NCBI GenBank assembly: GCA_016801885.1
Contig: CM028889.1
Location: 27,038,001 to 27,102,000, forward strand
DNA length: 64,000 bases
Source: Toxotes chatareus
Lineage: Eukaryota; Chordata; Actinopteri; Toxotidae
Direction of reading: 5' to 3'
Shown here: one piece after another, positions 1 through 11,177 of the stretch
How positions within the stretch are numbered: the first letter of the stretch is position 1
How the letters are laid out: each line of letters opens with the position of its first letter
The notes under the pieces: model-generated
Told to the model about the DNA's origin: nothing
The model's input: only the letters and a program-made list of their open reading frames with translations
The model's database searches: none
Position numbers and translations under genes: made by a program

Positions 1-884
1 TAGAGCTGTTTTGTCATGTAAAACCACTCAACCCGGTGAATCTCAAACAACTTTCCTCGGAGGCAACTTTTCTCCAATAACAACACAGAACAGTTTAAGG
101 CTGTTACACCCCAAAAGAGGAGTTATTTTCTTCTCTTTCAGCATCACATTAGAAAACATGTCAGCACCACATTAGTTTTATTAAAAGGTGTTTCGCTTGC
201 TTCCAATTTAAATTGTCTTTGATGTCTCACATGATGGTGACAAACTAAAACTGTAAGACCGAATTAATTAAACGATCTCAGCCAAATCGAGGTCTTGCAG
301 ATTAGCCTTAATAGGTGTTGAAACCAATGACCTGAGGCTTAATGAGGTTGTAAACGACAGAAGGCCTCGCTGCGATTATTTTCAGTGACAGACGATGGCG
401 CCACCACGCAGCTATTAGGCCTTGATATTTCCCAGAGGTTGGAGTCACCCTTGGTAAACTAAGTAGTTATTGAATGTCAACTAATTAAACTCAGACGTGA
501 GATGAATGTAGGCTTCAGGGTGTTGCCATGAAGCCTGTATGTAAAAAATGTTGTCTGATGTCACAGGAAACCAGGGACAGGCAAAAACCCATCCGTTTTA
601 CCAGGATAATAGTCAGCTGCCACAGCCAGTCACTCCCGTTATGAATACTACAGACGGTTAAAGAAGATCATAAATAAACATTGGATATTGTAAGTTATGA
701 AAGCCAGAGTCGCACAGAAACACCAGGCTTCTGTTGATCTTAATCTGCAGCTTCTCCAAACTGTCAGTGTGTGAGTGCGTTCACTGTTCTCAGAAAAGTG
801 TCTCTTCTCCGTGTCTTTCGCACCTCTCAGGTCCATCTCAACCGATCACCTCCGTTTCCATCCCTCTCTGCGTGTCCAAGTCAA
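1..884. other. Upstream flank of lmo4, no gene seen
   Basis: Non-coding sequence upstream of the lmo4 promoter. I see no exon with convincing splice sites and no repeat. The stretch 290-530 contains several TAAT-type homeodomain core sites and could be a proximal regulatory element, but this cannot be shown from one sequence. Short open frames here have no family resemblance. Confidence 0.5.
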
Positions 885-1000
885 TCTCCCCTCTCTCTGA
901 TTGGCTGGATTTGTTATTCCTCCTAAATGGACTGCGCGCGGATTGGCTGCGTCGGCACCTTCGTCACGCGGCTAAAAGGGGTTTTTTTACTGGAGGTTTC
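885..1000 (+). promoter_or_regulatory. Probable lmo4 core promoter
   Basis: Two inverted CCAAT boxes (ATTGG) lie in similar GATTGGCTG contexts near 899-907 and 941-949. They are followed by a CRE-like CGTCACG at 962-968 and a TATA-like GCTAAAAGGGG at 971-981. The sequence from about 940 to 1370 is clearly richer in G, C and CpG than its surroundings, as expected for the CpG-island promoter of a developmental gene. The start site is inferred to be some 25-30 bases after the TATA-like element, near 1000. No transcript data were available to confirm it. Confidence 0.55.
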
Positions 1001-1478
1001 TTCCTGTCAGCGACACATGTAGAACAAGCATCTAACGGGACCCGGAGACCGGATCAGAGGACCGTCAGTTACATCCTCTCCGCCAGCCTCGTTGTTTTTC
1101 CTTTCCGTCTCTACAACACGCGCTTCTCGGCTCCGAGGACGTTGCGGCATGCGCAGAGCTGTAATCACGTCTTGCAATGGACTTCTTTTGTTCCAGCGAA
1201 AAGAAAGAGCAGTAAAGCAGCCACAGTAACACGGGAACCATCCGGTGGAAATACTATCTGATAACTCCATTTGCTCGGCTCTCCGCTTATTGCCTGTGAA
1301 CGCACGAGCTCAAGTCCTCGCTGAGGTTCGCTGTCGCGCGGAGCTGGAGGCCGACGGCGCGCGATAGTGTGTCCGCTTTTTACCTGCACTTTTCGGGACT
1401 GTTGTAGCCTACCTGTTCACCGACTTCCCCTTCAAGTCATCAACTTTACAGCCATTACACTTAAAAGAAGCAGACGAG
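1000..1478 (+). other. Non-coding first exon (5' UTR) of lmo4, inferred
   Basis: Vertebrate LMO4 genes have a non-coding leader exon spliced to the ATG exon. Here the GC-rich stretch downstream of the promoter ends in a plausible donor (GACGAG followed by gtgggt) at 1478/1479. The next exon has a clear acceptor at 2987 and only 5 nt of leader before the ATG, so an upstream leader exon must exist. The start is inferred from the TATA-like box, and the donor is one of several possibilities (another GT lies near 1695). Open frames across this exon on both strands have no recognisable domain. Confidence 0.45.
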
Positions 1479-2987
1479 GTGGGTGTTTGTTGGTATTACA
1501 GCTGTGTTGCATGGCGACTCCTCTGCCTTATTTTCTAATTATAGCCGCTTTTCTCTGGAAACCAGCGTCCTCGGTTGTTCTCGCGTCTTTATTGTAGGAA
1601 TGCTAGCGGTGATATTTGATAGCCTGTATAATTCCTGCGACATTCTCCTTCCTCTCCTTTTTCCCTGTTGCCGTTTTGAGCCCGCACCAGCAGCGGTGTG
1701 ATTCTACATTTCTTTTATTTTCCATCAAAAAAAAAGCAGCAGCCAGCGGACAGGACCTTTCAGCACATGGCTGCCTGATATGTTTTTCCCCTCGCTCCTA
1801 TTTCCATGACTCGGTCTCTGCGCCCAAATTGCCTGCCCGTGTAATTACTTGAGTTAGCCCATTTAAGTTAAAAGCCACCCCCCCCCTCCCTCCTCTCCCC
1901 TCTCCCCCTCTGTCCCCTCCATCCCTCAGCGGAAAAAAAAGAACTCCTCTCTGAATGAAACTTGACGATGGTCCGTCTTGTTTATTCAGGGAGTCACTTT
2001 CAGGTCGGCTTTTTGATTCATCTCCTGTTAGATTTAATCAGCACTAAGGTACGCCGTGGTTTGTCCCTGAGAGCCATCGCTAATGGGCTTAGTGAATGCT
2101 TTTCTGTGCAGCCCCCCCCAAACTCTAATTAGCCTACCTGCCTTTCAACAAAGATTTGGCTTTATCCAGGCATGTAGTCTGCCTGACCAAACTGGAGAAG
2201 ATTACATTTGAAAGAACTCACATTCATTTTGTGGGGGAAACAAATTCCAGCATTTCATTAGAGTAGAACACTTAACATCGTGATGTTTTGTGTCCCATTA
2301 AGGTGCTGTTAAATATTGGTTTATAGTCACTAGACAGATCATATTCATTGTTCAGGTGAAAGGCCTAGCAAGTGTCAAGTGTCTGTAAACACAGAACCAA
2401 TATGTCAGAGTGTTTTCCCATGTGACTGTGAAGCAAATTCTGTTTCAGCCTGTCCTTTTGTGTTTTGCAATAACCACCACATCCGAGCCGTTCGGTGAAG
2501 TATCGTGCTATTTAGAATTTCTTAGGGCAGCTCAACAAAAGCCTGCGCTGCGTAATTGTTCCTTTGGTCTCATCATTTAACAGACATTCATCATGAGAGG
2601 TCAGTGAAGCAACAGCATGTGGATGAGACAGAGATCAAGGGCAGATTAGTTCACTAAAGGACTTGTAGCTCTCTTACAGCAGAACAGGACTCGGATCTGT
2701 TCCCTTAATGAGATCAGCTATTGTGCTTTGGTATGATTTGCACTTTGCAGCTCCTCAACAACGTGTTTAAGGGGCTGGATTTTTAAATTTCATAACTGAT
2801 CATTTTCATTTGTGGAGTGTACATTATTGTATTATCTTCTCATATAAGGATCCAGCATTACCTGTGACCCATCTCAGGTCCTGACGCCACTGCTCACAAA
2901 ACAATACTTTCCTGGTAAAAGTATGAACTGCAGCCTTCTGGGTTCGACCATCAACATCATCTCTTCTGTTTGTGTTTGTGTTTGTAG
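1479..2987 (+). other. lmo4 intron 1
   Basis: Intron between the leader exon and the ATG exon. It ends in a T/G-rich tract and TAG acceptor at 2985-2987. It holds a long C-rich polypyrimidine tract at about 1876-1926, whose complement has at least four G runs. No other gene is seen. Confidence 0.5.
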
Positions 2988-2992
2988 GGACA

Positions 2993-3228
2993 ATGGTGAA
3001 TCCCGGAGGCAGCAGCCAGCCACCACCGGTGGGCACAGGTTCTCTTTCCTGGAAGCGGTGTGCGGGGTGTGGGGGCAAAATCGCAGACCGCTTCCTCCTT
3101 TACACCATGGACAGCTATTGGCACAGCCGATGCCTCAAGTGCTCCTGCTGCCAGGCCCAGCTGGGTGAAATCGGCACATCATGCTATACAAAAAGCGGCA
3201 TGATCCTCTGTAGAAATGACTATATCAG
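2993..3228 (+). CDS. lmo4 coding exon 1 (residues 1-78 plus 2 nt)
   Basis: The exon proper begins at 2988 after a TAG acceptor, with the ATG 5 nt in. It encodes the flexible N-terminus and the complete LIM1 domain through D76. The donor AG/gtgaga at 3228 splits the Arg79 codon after two bases, which is completed by the A at 7789. Confidence 0.97.
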
Positions 3229-6200
3229 GTGAGAGGAGGAACTCGTCATGCATGCATGGTTCATTTTCCAGAGAGTGCCACTGATTGTTATTACTACAGA
3301 TTATCTGAAGTAATTGCCGTTCTCAGGGGACAGTATAAGTTGGACAGCTTATTTCCCATCATGCATGAATTTTTAAAAGTTCCAGAATATTAAATAATGA
3401 TATTAAAGCAAATGAAAAAAAAAACAAACCAGGGCTAAATTAACAGTGATCTTTGCTGGTCATGCAACGATCGACAGAGTTGAGTATATTTCAGCAGAAC
3501 ATGTCTCAAATCGTGCTAACGTCATCGGGGCTCATGAAAGTATCCTGGTTGAAGTCTCACTGGCCTGAAAGAGGTCAAACACATTGGCATGTTGACAGAG
3601 CACCAAGCAAAAGAGTTGCTCTGCGGGCCATCTGCATGTCTGTCCTGTTTGCTGTTCATGGTCAAGTGAAGGACAGAAAATTGGTCTTGTGGGATTTATG
3701 TTTGCTTTGCGTGCAAACGTAAATGTTGTTTTATTTTTCAGTCTTTTTTTTTTTTTACATAATAGAAAAGCACAGTTTAATTAGCAAAGAGAGCCTTTTT
3801 GAATATTCTAGTAGGTGTGCCAGACACCCAGCCAGAGGTTGTTGATGACACTCTTATTCTGGTAATGTGGATCAGCTCGATGTGACAGTACGAGGCACAG
3901 TTTACTGAAAGTTAAAGCAGTTTCTTGTATCACCTGGGATGATTTTAAACCCATTCATCAGCTGTTTTGACCTTTATTCTCTTTACACTTCAGTTCACTT
4001 TTATATTCATGTTTTTGAGTTTTTTTGTCTTATTTCTTTTTGCATTAAAAATCTAAAAGATGGATCTGTACTACAGTTAACATGCAACGCTGCTATTAAA
4101 TCTGCATGGATAATTCCAAATCTAAAGTGTGCCTGTGCGCTCTCACACCCACCTCATAAAAAGGATGAGGAAGTCAATGGGGTACTTCATTCATAATGGG
4201 ACTATAACGTAATTAAAATTGGAAGGGGGGAAAATGTGGATACACCTTTCCACTTGTAATGAGAGCATGCTTGGTGGAAGAGCTAAAACGCATATTATGG
4301 AACCATGAGATCTCTGTAGAGATAAAGATAGGAGAGGAGGGAAAAAAACATCTGACAGTGAGTCTACACAATTAAATGCTTTAATTATAGTCCCCCTCCA
4401 TTTCCTTTAGTCCTGATGGGTTTTATCTAATGAGATCTGGTCCCTGGCTTGTATCCGCTCCCAATGACGTGTCCGAAATGAATGAGAGCCACACTGCAAA
4501 CAAAACATTTAATTAACCAAATTGGCTTTTGAGAGAGAGCAAGAGAGAAAGACAGATAGAGAAGAGGGATTATTGCGAAGGCCATTTGCCGCTGTTTTTT
4601 TCCCCCTCATCTTAAAGGGCCAGACTCATTTTTGTAATAGACTGTTAAACTGCCCATATGACATACATTATCAGCTGTAGCTCCCAACTTATATTCACAC
4701 AGCTGATATGAAAATGCTCATCGGATTTAGCCTGAGACAAAGCGCATCACGTCGGGGCTTTAATGGGATGGATCTCTGGCCTGGGATGATGCCCATCTCC
4801 CATCAATCAAGTACGAATATTCACAAACATCACAGGACAAACACCGTCTTTGTTTTTCATGCAGCGCTGCCACCAAGAGCTTTGATGTCAAACTTAAACC
4901 CAAAGTTGCGTTTGCTGTGGGGATCATGTCATTTTAAGCTGGAGCTGATATTATTTCTGTGGGCTGCTGGTAGAGGGAGAAGTAATTTACTTGTGGCTGC
5001 TGGATTCAGGGAGAATGCTGTCCCCTTAATTGAATAAGCCTAGGTAATTAAATGGCACTTTTCCAATAGAACGTGTGAGGTAAATCTAATAGTTGGTTAT
5101 TTAATATCACTTTGAAGTCTGCCCACTCAAGCACTATGACAGCACAAGAGAATGTGAACTATTAGGCCAGGAAAAAACCGGGATCTCAGAAATTAATTAA
5201 ATCGCATGCAATTTAGGGGAAACGTTTATCTTGATTTGTCATAACAGAATTAATTCAAGGCCTTCAATTCACTTGGGGCCAGATCTGTTACTCTGAATTA
5301 ACCAAGTGTAATTTGGCTGATCCCCCCCACCACCACCCCCCGCCACCCCTATACACACACACACACACACACACACACGCACTTCCCCCTCCCCCTCCTC
5401 CCAGAACACATGCACATGCACAACACAGATCCGCGTGCAACCTCCCTCATCCTTGCAATCTCCCCATCCCTCCCTTCCCCACCCTGTCCCCGGCCCCTCC
5501 ACCCTTTTCTCTAATGCAGCTCTTGCCATTATGCAAAGCCCCGCTTCAGTATCAATATGGCCTAGTGCTTTTAAGGTGCTTTGGCTGCTGATGTAGAGAG
5601 GCATTTTTAATGGACTGTGTTGCAGAAATCATTGTTGTGGGGTAATTTTACCCTACTCAAAGGCCTTGGTGAATGAGGTCTGCGTATACCAGACAGCCCA
5701 GCAGCAAGCCATGCTATATTTCACCTGGCAGTCAGTGCTGAAATGAAATCCAATAGTCATTGCTTATATAGACAACAGACAGCTCTAAATGTCTTTTTTG
5801 TTTGTTATTTAATTTAATCAAACATGTTGGTTGGAGTAAAGTCAGATCTGTGGGAGTGTGGGGTGGTGGGGGCCAGATAAGGCAAGATAAATCCATCTTC
5901 CAGAAAGATAGTATGAACCAGTAGTACCAGTAATAGTATTTTTAAAGCAGAAACCAGATGTGTCATTGCAATTAAAGAGTCCCTTGGCCTTAATTATACT
6001 GACCTGGGGTGTCTGCTTCACCTCGGCGCTGTAGTTCACTGGCAGAAGAGGCCATTAGAGCCCAAGTTCAAACCGATATAGCAGCTTAATTGAGCACCTA
6101 AAGGCTTTGGGTCCTTAAATCAAATACTATCAAGAGCTGTCTCGTGGTGAAAATAATCATCCTGGTGTAAGTTCCACACTGTGGTGAATTAAAAAAGGCT

Positions 6201-7191
6201 GTGGTGAGAAGGTCCGGTAGTTTCAACAGCTCTCGAAAGCATGCATGCATTCACGCATTCACACATTCACGCATTCACGCAGTGGAAACTCAGTGATGAA
6301 TAAATTCAACACGAACACAAGGAACATGTTTTCAATTTGAGAAAAGTTTGAGTTTTAGAATGAGGCGACTTTGATGTGCAGAAATGTCTTTGCGTGGAGA
6401 AGTGTAGTTTTTCCTTCCTCTACGCACACATTGCATGAGCACAAGAGTCTTAAAGCAAGGCCTATATGTTCATTTCCACTATCATGTTTGTCCCAGTGAA
6501 AGCAGAGAATTGGCAGTGTTGTGATGACAGTCTCCAGTTAATTAGTTTCTGAAATTGAGTTTTGATGGAGCCTTTCCAAATGATGCCAAGACAAAATTTG
6601 CTTCTGCCTAGGCTGTCTTATTGAAAGCCATTTCTGTGTCCCTTTGCAAAGAGCTCTCGCTTGTTTGTTCGTCAATCTATCTAGCAACTGCTTGGGTTAT
6701 GGTTGGGATGGTGGAAGCATTTATTCCCTCGCTCTGTCTCAGTGTGAATTTGTTAAATACTTTTCATAAAATTGTCCTCAAGAATGTCTTGACAGAAAAA
6801 AACGAAAATCTTAAAACACTTTCCTCTTGTTGTTTCTTTTTCTTGTTAATGTTTTTTTTTAGCCAAACAACTTTATCTGATGCACACACACCAGTGTTAA
6901 CCACTCCCCCCTATCCTTTTCTTTTTCCATCCCTGTCTCCCTCTCTCCCCTTCTCTCCGGAGCATGTCAGATGCCGTGGTCTTATTTGATTGCTTAGGAA
7001 AAGTGCAGTGATAGAGCAAACACCCGGTGAGATATGATGACAAATGGGTCCAGATCCCAGTAAATTACTTTCTGCTCAAATCGAAATTTCATTCAGTTTG
7101 CTGCTCACCGAGATGAAGTAATCTAAATTGTGGACTCAGAAGGAAGATAGAAGGGAAGCTGGAGCAAGCATTTCATTATCAAGAGGCAGAG

Positions 7192-7227
<36 letters not shown>

Positions 7228-10200
7228 TAGGGACGAAAGAGATGAGCAGAAGCAAATCTAAAGTGTTGACACCATGATTGAAAAGGTTAACCCATGCACA
7301 TTATATATCAACCCGAGTAGCTACGGGTTTCTAATGGAAACACGGCACTGACAGAGCATTCACAGGAGTCCTAATGGCAAAAGCACTATGTCTCCGCCTG
7401 GATGTACAATCAAATCCTCTTAGGTCTTGATTGCTTATGTTCCAAGTTATTATTAGGTTGCAAAAAATGTGCACCAAAAGTAATATGCAGTTTCAGCGCT
7501 AGATGCTCGTGGAGAGCAGAGAACTGGAGGATTCATTTTTCTGTTGATACTGTGATGATTGTCTATTTCTCTCCTCTCTCTCTCTGCTCCTGTGTGTTTT
7601 CCTTTCACGACAGAAATGGAGCTGGGGAATAGTGAACTTAGCACTAAATATAGTTTTCGTTCAGTCACATACTCAGCAGACAAACGTGTGGCTGCCACGG
7701 TCCATTACACAAGGCTAAATCTATGCAGATGCATACAGTGGTTCCATAGTAACACTTGCTCTTTTTCCTTCTTCTGCCCTTTTCTCAGATTATTTGGAAA
7801 CAGTGGAGCTTGCAGCGCTTGTGGCCAGTCCATTCCAGCCAGTGAGCTGGTGATGAGGGCACAGGGCAACGTGTACCATCTCAAGGTAACCGAGAGTTTC
7901 CTCTGTGAAGCTTTGACCTGAAGGAAGTGAGATAAAGAATGTTTCACACAGTTTTTTAAAGCTTAAAACATTTGATTTCCTCTTAGTTTTGTGATTAACA
8001 GCGCTGTTGTTGATACTGTGCACAGTCGCACTTATAGGAATAAATAAAGTCGTATTGAATTGAATTGACGTCTTAACATTGAAAAGCTTTGTTGTCTTTG
8101 AAATAAAAGATTTAGAAAATGTTTCTTAGCAGCACAGTGTACAGCAGGGCTGTTGACTGTTTTTATTTTTTATAAATAAATTTTACAAACTAAGTCCAAG
8201 TGTTGAAAATGACAATAAAATCATTAAAGCAGAAAATATTTTTTATTTCAAAACATTGAATGAATGAATGAATGAATGAATGAATGGATACTTGCAGGAC
8301 TGACACAAGTAGCTAGTAGATTTCTACACAAGTAGATTTGTCAATCAGGTGATTGATAAAAATGTAATCACCTGTTTTGATGTACAGTTAGCTGATACTG
8401 TGTTCTCCAGCTTCGATCTAAGTCTTATGTGAGAGTAAATTCAATATTTTAGGATTGATCTGACGTCACTTTGTACTTCAGTGAACTGTTGGAGGCATTT
8501 TTTTCAGTTCATCAGTTGATTTATCACCAAAAGCTGTAAATTACTTATAACTACTTTTATGTGTATTTTACAGCTTTATCCACCCAAGCACCTAAACACA
8601 TATTTGTCTGTGTGTGTCCCTTCGTAAGCATGTGTGTTTGCTCCAAGCTGTTATTATGTAATAGGATTGAGCTCTGCCTCGTGGCCATCAGGCCTGGTTG
8701 GTGATCGCTTTTCTCCCCCCCACAGTGTTTCACATGTTCCACCTGCCGGAACCGGCTCGTCCCCGGGGACCGGTTCCACTACATCAACGGCAGCCTGTTC
8801 TGTGAACACGACAGACCCACAGCACTCATCAACGGCCATTTGAGTTCACTGCAGACGAACCCACTACTGCCCGACCAGAAGGTAAGACACCCACCGTCCT
8901 CCCCATGTCCTCGTTCTCCGTGCACCGGAGAAACATGACGGGGCCTCTCTGATGGTGGAGAGTGCTCCAGAGTTCTTTGTGGTCTCAGCGCTACGTACTA
9001 AAAGGGGCAGAAGTCAGTAAAGGCTTGTCTTCAGTCAGTTGGAGTCATTAGCAGGAAAAGAAAAACATCTGTAATATTCAAGCCAACATTTTTCACTCTG
9101 TTTATATTGATGTTGTTGATTCGACTCCACTGCAAGGCATGCAGCAGATATTAAATCTTACAGAGCAGAGATGAATTTTATTTTTAGACAGCCAATGGAT
9201 TTTTCCATCATTCTTGTTGGAGGACACGCACTCAGAAAGTCTGTATTAACCGTCAGCACAAAACATGTGAAAATGATTTTTTTGTACTGCTGTCCTCACA
9301 CTCAGCTTGTTATGAGCAGATACATATTTGACTCATCTTGAATTTATTTGCTGTCCCGAGCCAGTCTCCCAGTTGTGCTGAAAAATGACGCGATGCCATT
9401 AATACCAAGTGTTTAAAACAGTATTTGACTTCTCTATCAACAAGACTGGGATCACCTGGGCTAAGTTATTACTCCAAGGCCGAAAATATGTATCCAGGAC
9501 CCGAGTTTGAACACAGACGGCGAGCTGCAGCAGCTAGTATATCATGAAAGCTGTCATCATGGCTTTCCCTGATTTGATCTTGATGGCTCCAGTGAAAGCA
9601 AAACAGAAGGCCTAATCATATACGAAGGATAACTTCATTCTTCAGGATAGCTTCATTCTGCCCGCAGGAGATATAATCATTTTTGCCTCACAACACGGAG
9701 CTTTATTGATACCTTGTCTGCACACACAGCACACACAGAGATATGGGAGGTGTTTGGAGTGTGTCAGAGTCTGACTGAAAGAGGAATTATATTGTTGGGA
9801 GCATGCATTTCACCTTGAGTGGTTTTGTGAGTAGAGGAGAGGTAGAACTCCATTAAGCCCCCCCACCCCACCTTCCCTCCCTCCCTCCACGTCACAGGCC
9901 TTTTAAGGGCTTGTCACTTTTACAAATCAGCTCTTAGAGCTCTTAGAGCTCCTCACATTTAAATTGAAAGCTGTTGCATTATCTAGCTTAATTTTAAATG
10001 TCTGTTTAAGCCCTTACTCCCACCCCCAATGTCTCTGGTAGCATTGCTGGCATAGTAAATATGAGGCCTCATTGTTTATTTATGTGCTAACATCAATTGT
10101 AGTGAAAACTGCTGAATTATTGATGCTAAAATGCAATCTGAATATTGGCCCTGGTGCTTTAATTATAGCAGAGAGAGAATTATTAAATAAACAGAGACAC

Positions 10201-11177
10201 ATCGCTCAGTGGGAACAGTCTCAGGATGCTTTTGTTATCTCACTGAGTGAAATAAGGAGCATTATCCTGCTGCTGAAACACTTCATCACACAAACAGTCT
10301 CATTTCTTTTGCTAAAGCAGAATTTGGATGGCCTCAAACAACACAGACGTACGGTGGAATAACAGCTCTCAAAATCAATATACCTCATGTATCCTCAACA
10401 GCACAACGCAAATTGAATATAGAGGCACAGGCTGGTTTAGCAGAGGAGAAAAATGAAGCAGTCACAGAAACACAGGGTTATCTGCTGACCATTGTTTTGA
10501 TGATGTGCGATTTTGCTGTGACATAATTGGTGCTGTCTACGCTCATGGCATAGGATATTTGATGCTCATTTATTACGCTTTCTTCCCAGTTTTTTTTTTC
10601 CTAATCTTTTTGTTCAGAACAGACAAATTACCTCTCTTATACGGAGCTGCTCTGACCCAGGGGAGTGCGACCCTCCCAGCGTCAGTCACTTTAATTAGCC
10701 CCCAAGTAGGAGTTTGCAATTACTAATAGACTGAAGCCCTCCTAGTGATTTGAGGGATGAAGGGAAAAGTAAATCACCCCTTAGAATCATGCAGAAAAAA
10801 AGCAAAAAATAAGAAAGATGAAAAAGTTGGATTCTGGTGGAACCCAGACAGATAATTGTCTTTACTCCCCTGCATTTTTCTGTTTCACAGGACTGAACAC
10901 CTCCTGCAGATATGTTAGAGCGTGGTTCTAATTATACCAAAGAGAATCGCTTCATGAATGCACTTTTAAGTTAATGCAGAGTAAATAGGACACCAGATGG
11001 TTTTCAAAGCCTGGCTGATCAATAAATTAAACACTGAAGCTGGTGGAAAGTTGATTTATCAGGGTGAAACACTGATGGCAATTTGTGAACTGATGCCCTT
11101 AATGACGACCCAATTTTTTAAAAATGAAAAAATTTCTTTTTTTAAATATTTTATCTCTCACTATCCAGGTGTGTTAA
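2993..11177 (+). CDS. LIM domain only 4 (LMO4), whole coding span, four exons
   Basis: The spliced reading frame joins 2993-3228, 7789-7885, 8726-8881 and 11169-11177 and encodes 165 residues, the normal LMO4 length. LMO4 is a nuclear LIM-only adaptor. It has no DNA-binding domain and bridges LDB1 and other transcription factors in neural, neural-crest and epithelial development. LIM1 has the full ligand set C23, C26, H44, C47, C50, C53, C73, D76. LIM2 has C87, C90, H109, C112, C115, C118, C137, D140. The N-terminus is a short Ser/Pro/Gly-rich tail, and the C-terminus is LLPDQKVC as in mammals. The protein differs from the human one at only a few positions (for example T38, E59, and S and T near the C-terminus). 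The ATG is in a strong context (A at -3, G at +4). Teleosts carry two copies (lmo4a and lmo4b), and I cannot say which this is. Confidence 0.97.
5353..5378. repeat. (AC)13 microsatellite
   Basis: Uninterrupted AC dinucleotide run in lmo4 intron 2, between a C-rich stretch (5321-5349) and a second C-rich stretch (about 5384-5510). Confidence 0.95.
7194..7222. repeat. (GA)n microsatellite
   Basis: Uninterrupted GA run of about 14 units in lmo4 intron 2. Confidence 0.95.
7789..7885 (+). CDS. lmo4 coding exon 2 (end of residue 79 to residue 111)
   Basis: 97 nt, bounded by CAG acceptor and AAG/gtaacc donor. It encodes the inter-LIM linker (R-L-F-G-N) and the first half of LIM2 with C87, C90 and H109. 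It ends in phase 0 after Lys111, so the LIM2 zinc site is split between this exon and the next. Confidence 0.97.
8034..8070 (+). repeat. LINE 3'-tail-like fragment
   Basis: The AATAAATAAAG run followed by TTGAATTGAATTG pentamers resembles the 3' ends of fish L2-type LINEs. Only the tail is recognisable, so it would be a 5'-truncated relic. A similar tail occurs at 44910-44948. Confidence 0.4.
8257..8286. repeat. (TGAA)n microsatellite
   Basis: About seven tandem copies of the tetramer TGAA/GAAT in lmo4 intron 3. Confidence 0.93.
8726..8881 (+). CDS. lmo4 coding exon 3 (residues 112-163)
   Basis: 156 nt, exactly 52 codons, between a CACAG acceptor and AAG/gtaaga donor. It encodes the second half of LIM2 (C112, C115, C118, C137, D140) and the C-terminal tail to Lys163. 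The tail contains the conserved sequence N-P-L-L-P-D-Q-K. Confidence 0.97.
8882..11168 (+). other. lmo4 intron 4
   Basis: 2.29-kb intron from gtaaga to a T-rich tract and CTATCCAG acceptor at 11161-11168. The segment 10060-10370 is AT-rich with several ATTA/TAAT cores and looks like a candidate conserved non-coding element. A C-rich stretch lies at 9858-9892. No other gene is seen. Confidence 0.8.
11169..11177 (+). CDS. lmo4 terminal coding segment (Val164, Cys165, stop)
   Basis: Only nine coding bases, GTG TGT TAA, directly follow the CAG acceptor. They complete the Q-K-V-C carboxy terminus typical of LMO4, and the rest of the exon is 3' UTR. The call rests on three agreeing signs: a pyrimidine-rich acceptor, phase-0 continuity with the previous exon, and the correct Val-Cys-stop ending at the expected total length of 165. 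A 153-codon open frame overlapping this exon is not the real frame. Confidence 0.92.
   Translation: MC

Larger units (their letters stand above)
3229..7788 (+). other. lmo4 intron 2
   Basis: Largest intron, 4.56 kb, from gtgaga to a pyrimidine-rich tract and CAG acceptor at 7786-7788. It holds a CA microsatellite, a GA microsatellite and, at about 5500-5760, a segment rich in TAAT-like and other developmental-factor-type cores. No second gene is seen. Open frames within it lack domains and splice context. Confidence 0.85.
7886..8725 (+). other. lmo4 intron 3
   Basis: 840-nt intron from gtaacc to a C-rich tract and CACAG acceptor at 8721-8725. It contains a short LINE-tail-like sequence near 8034-8070 and a TGAA microsatellite. 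No gene is seen. Confidence 0.85.

Noticed and set aside
734..1261. 175-codon + strand open frame over the lmo4 promoter and leader exon
   Set aside because: It begins upstream of the inferred start site, contains the CCAAT and TATA-like boxes, and shows no protein family features.
5269..5604. 111-codon minus-strand and 92-codon plus-strand frames over the CA/C-rich tract in lmo4 intron 2
   Set aside because: They are low-complexity translation of the microsatellite and C-rich runs, inside an intron, with no domain.
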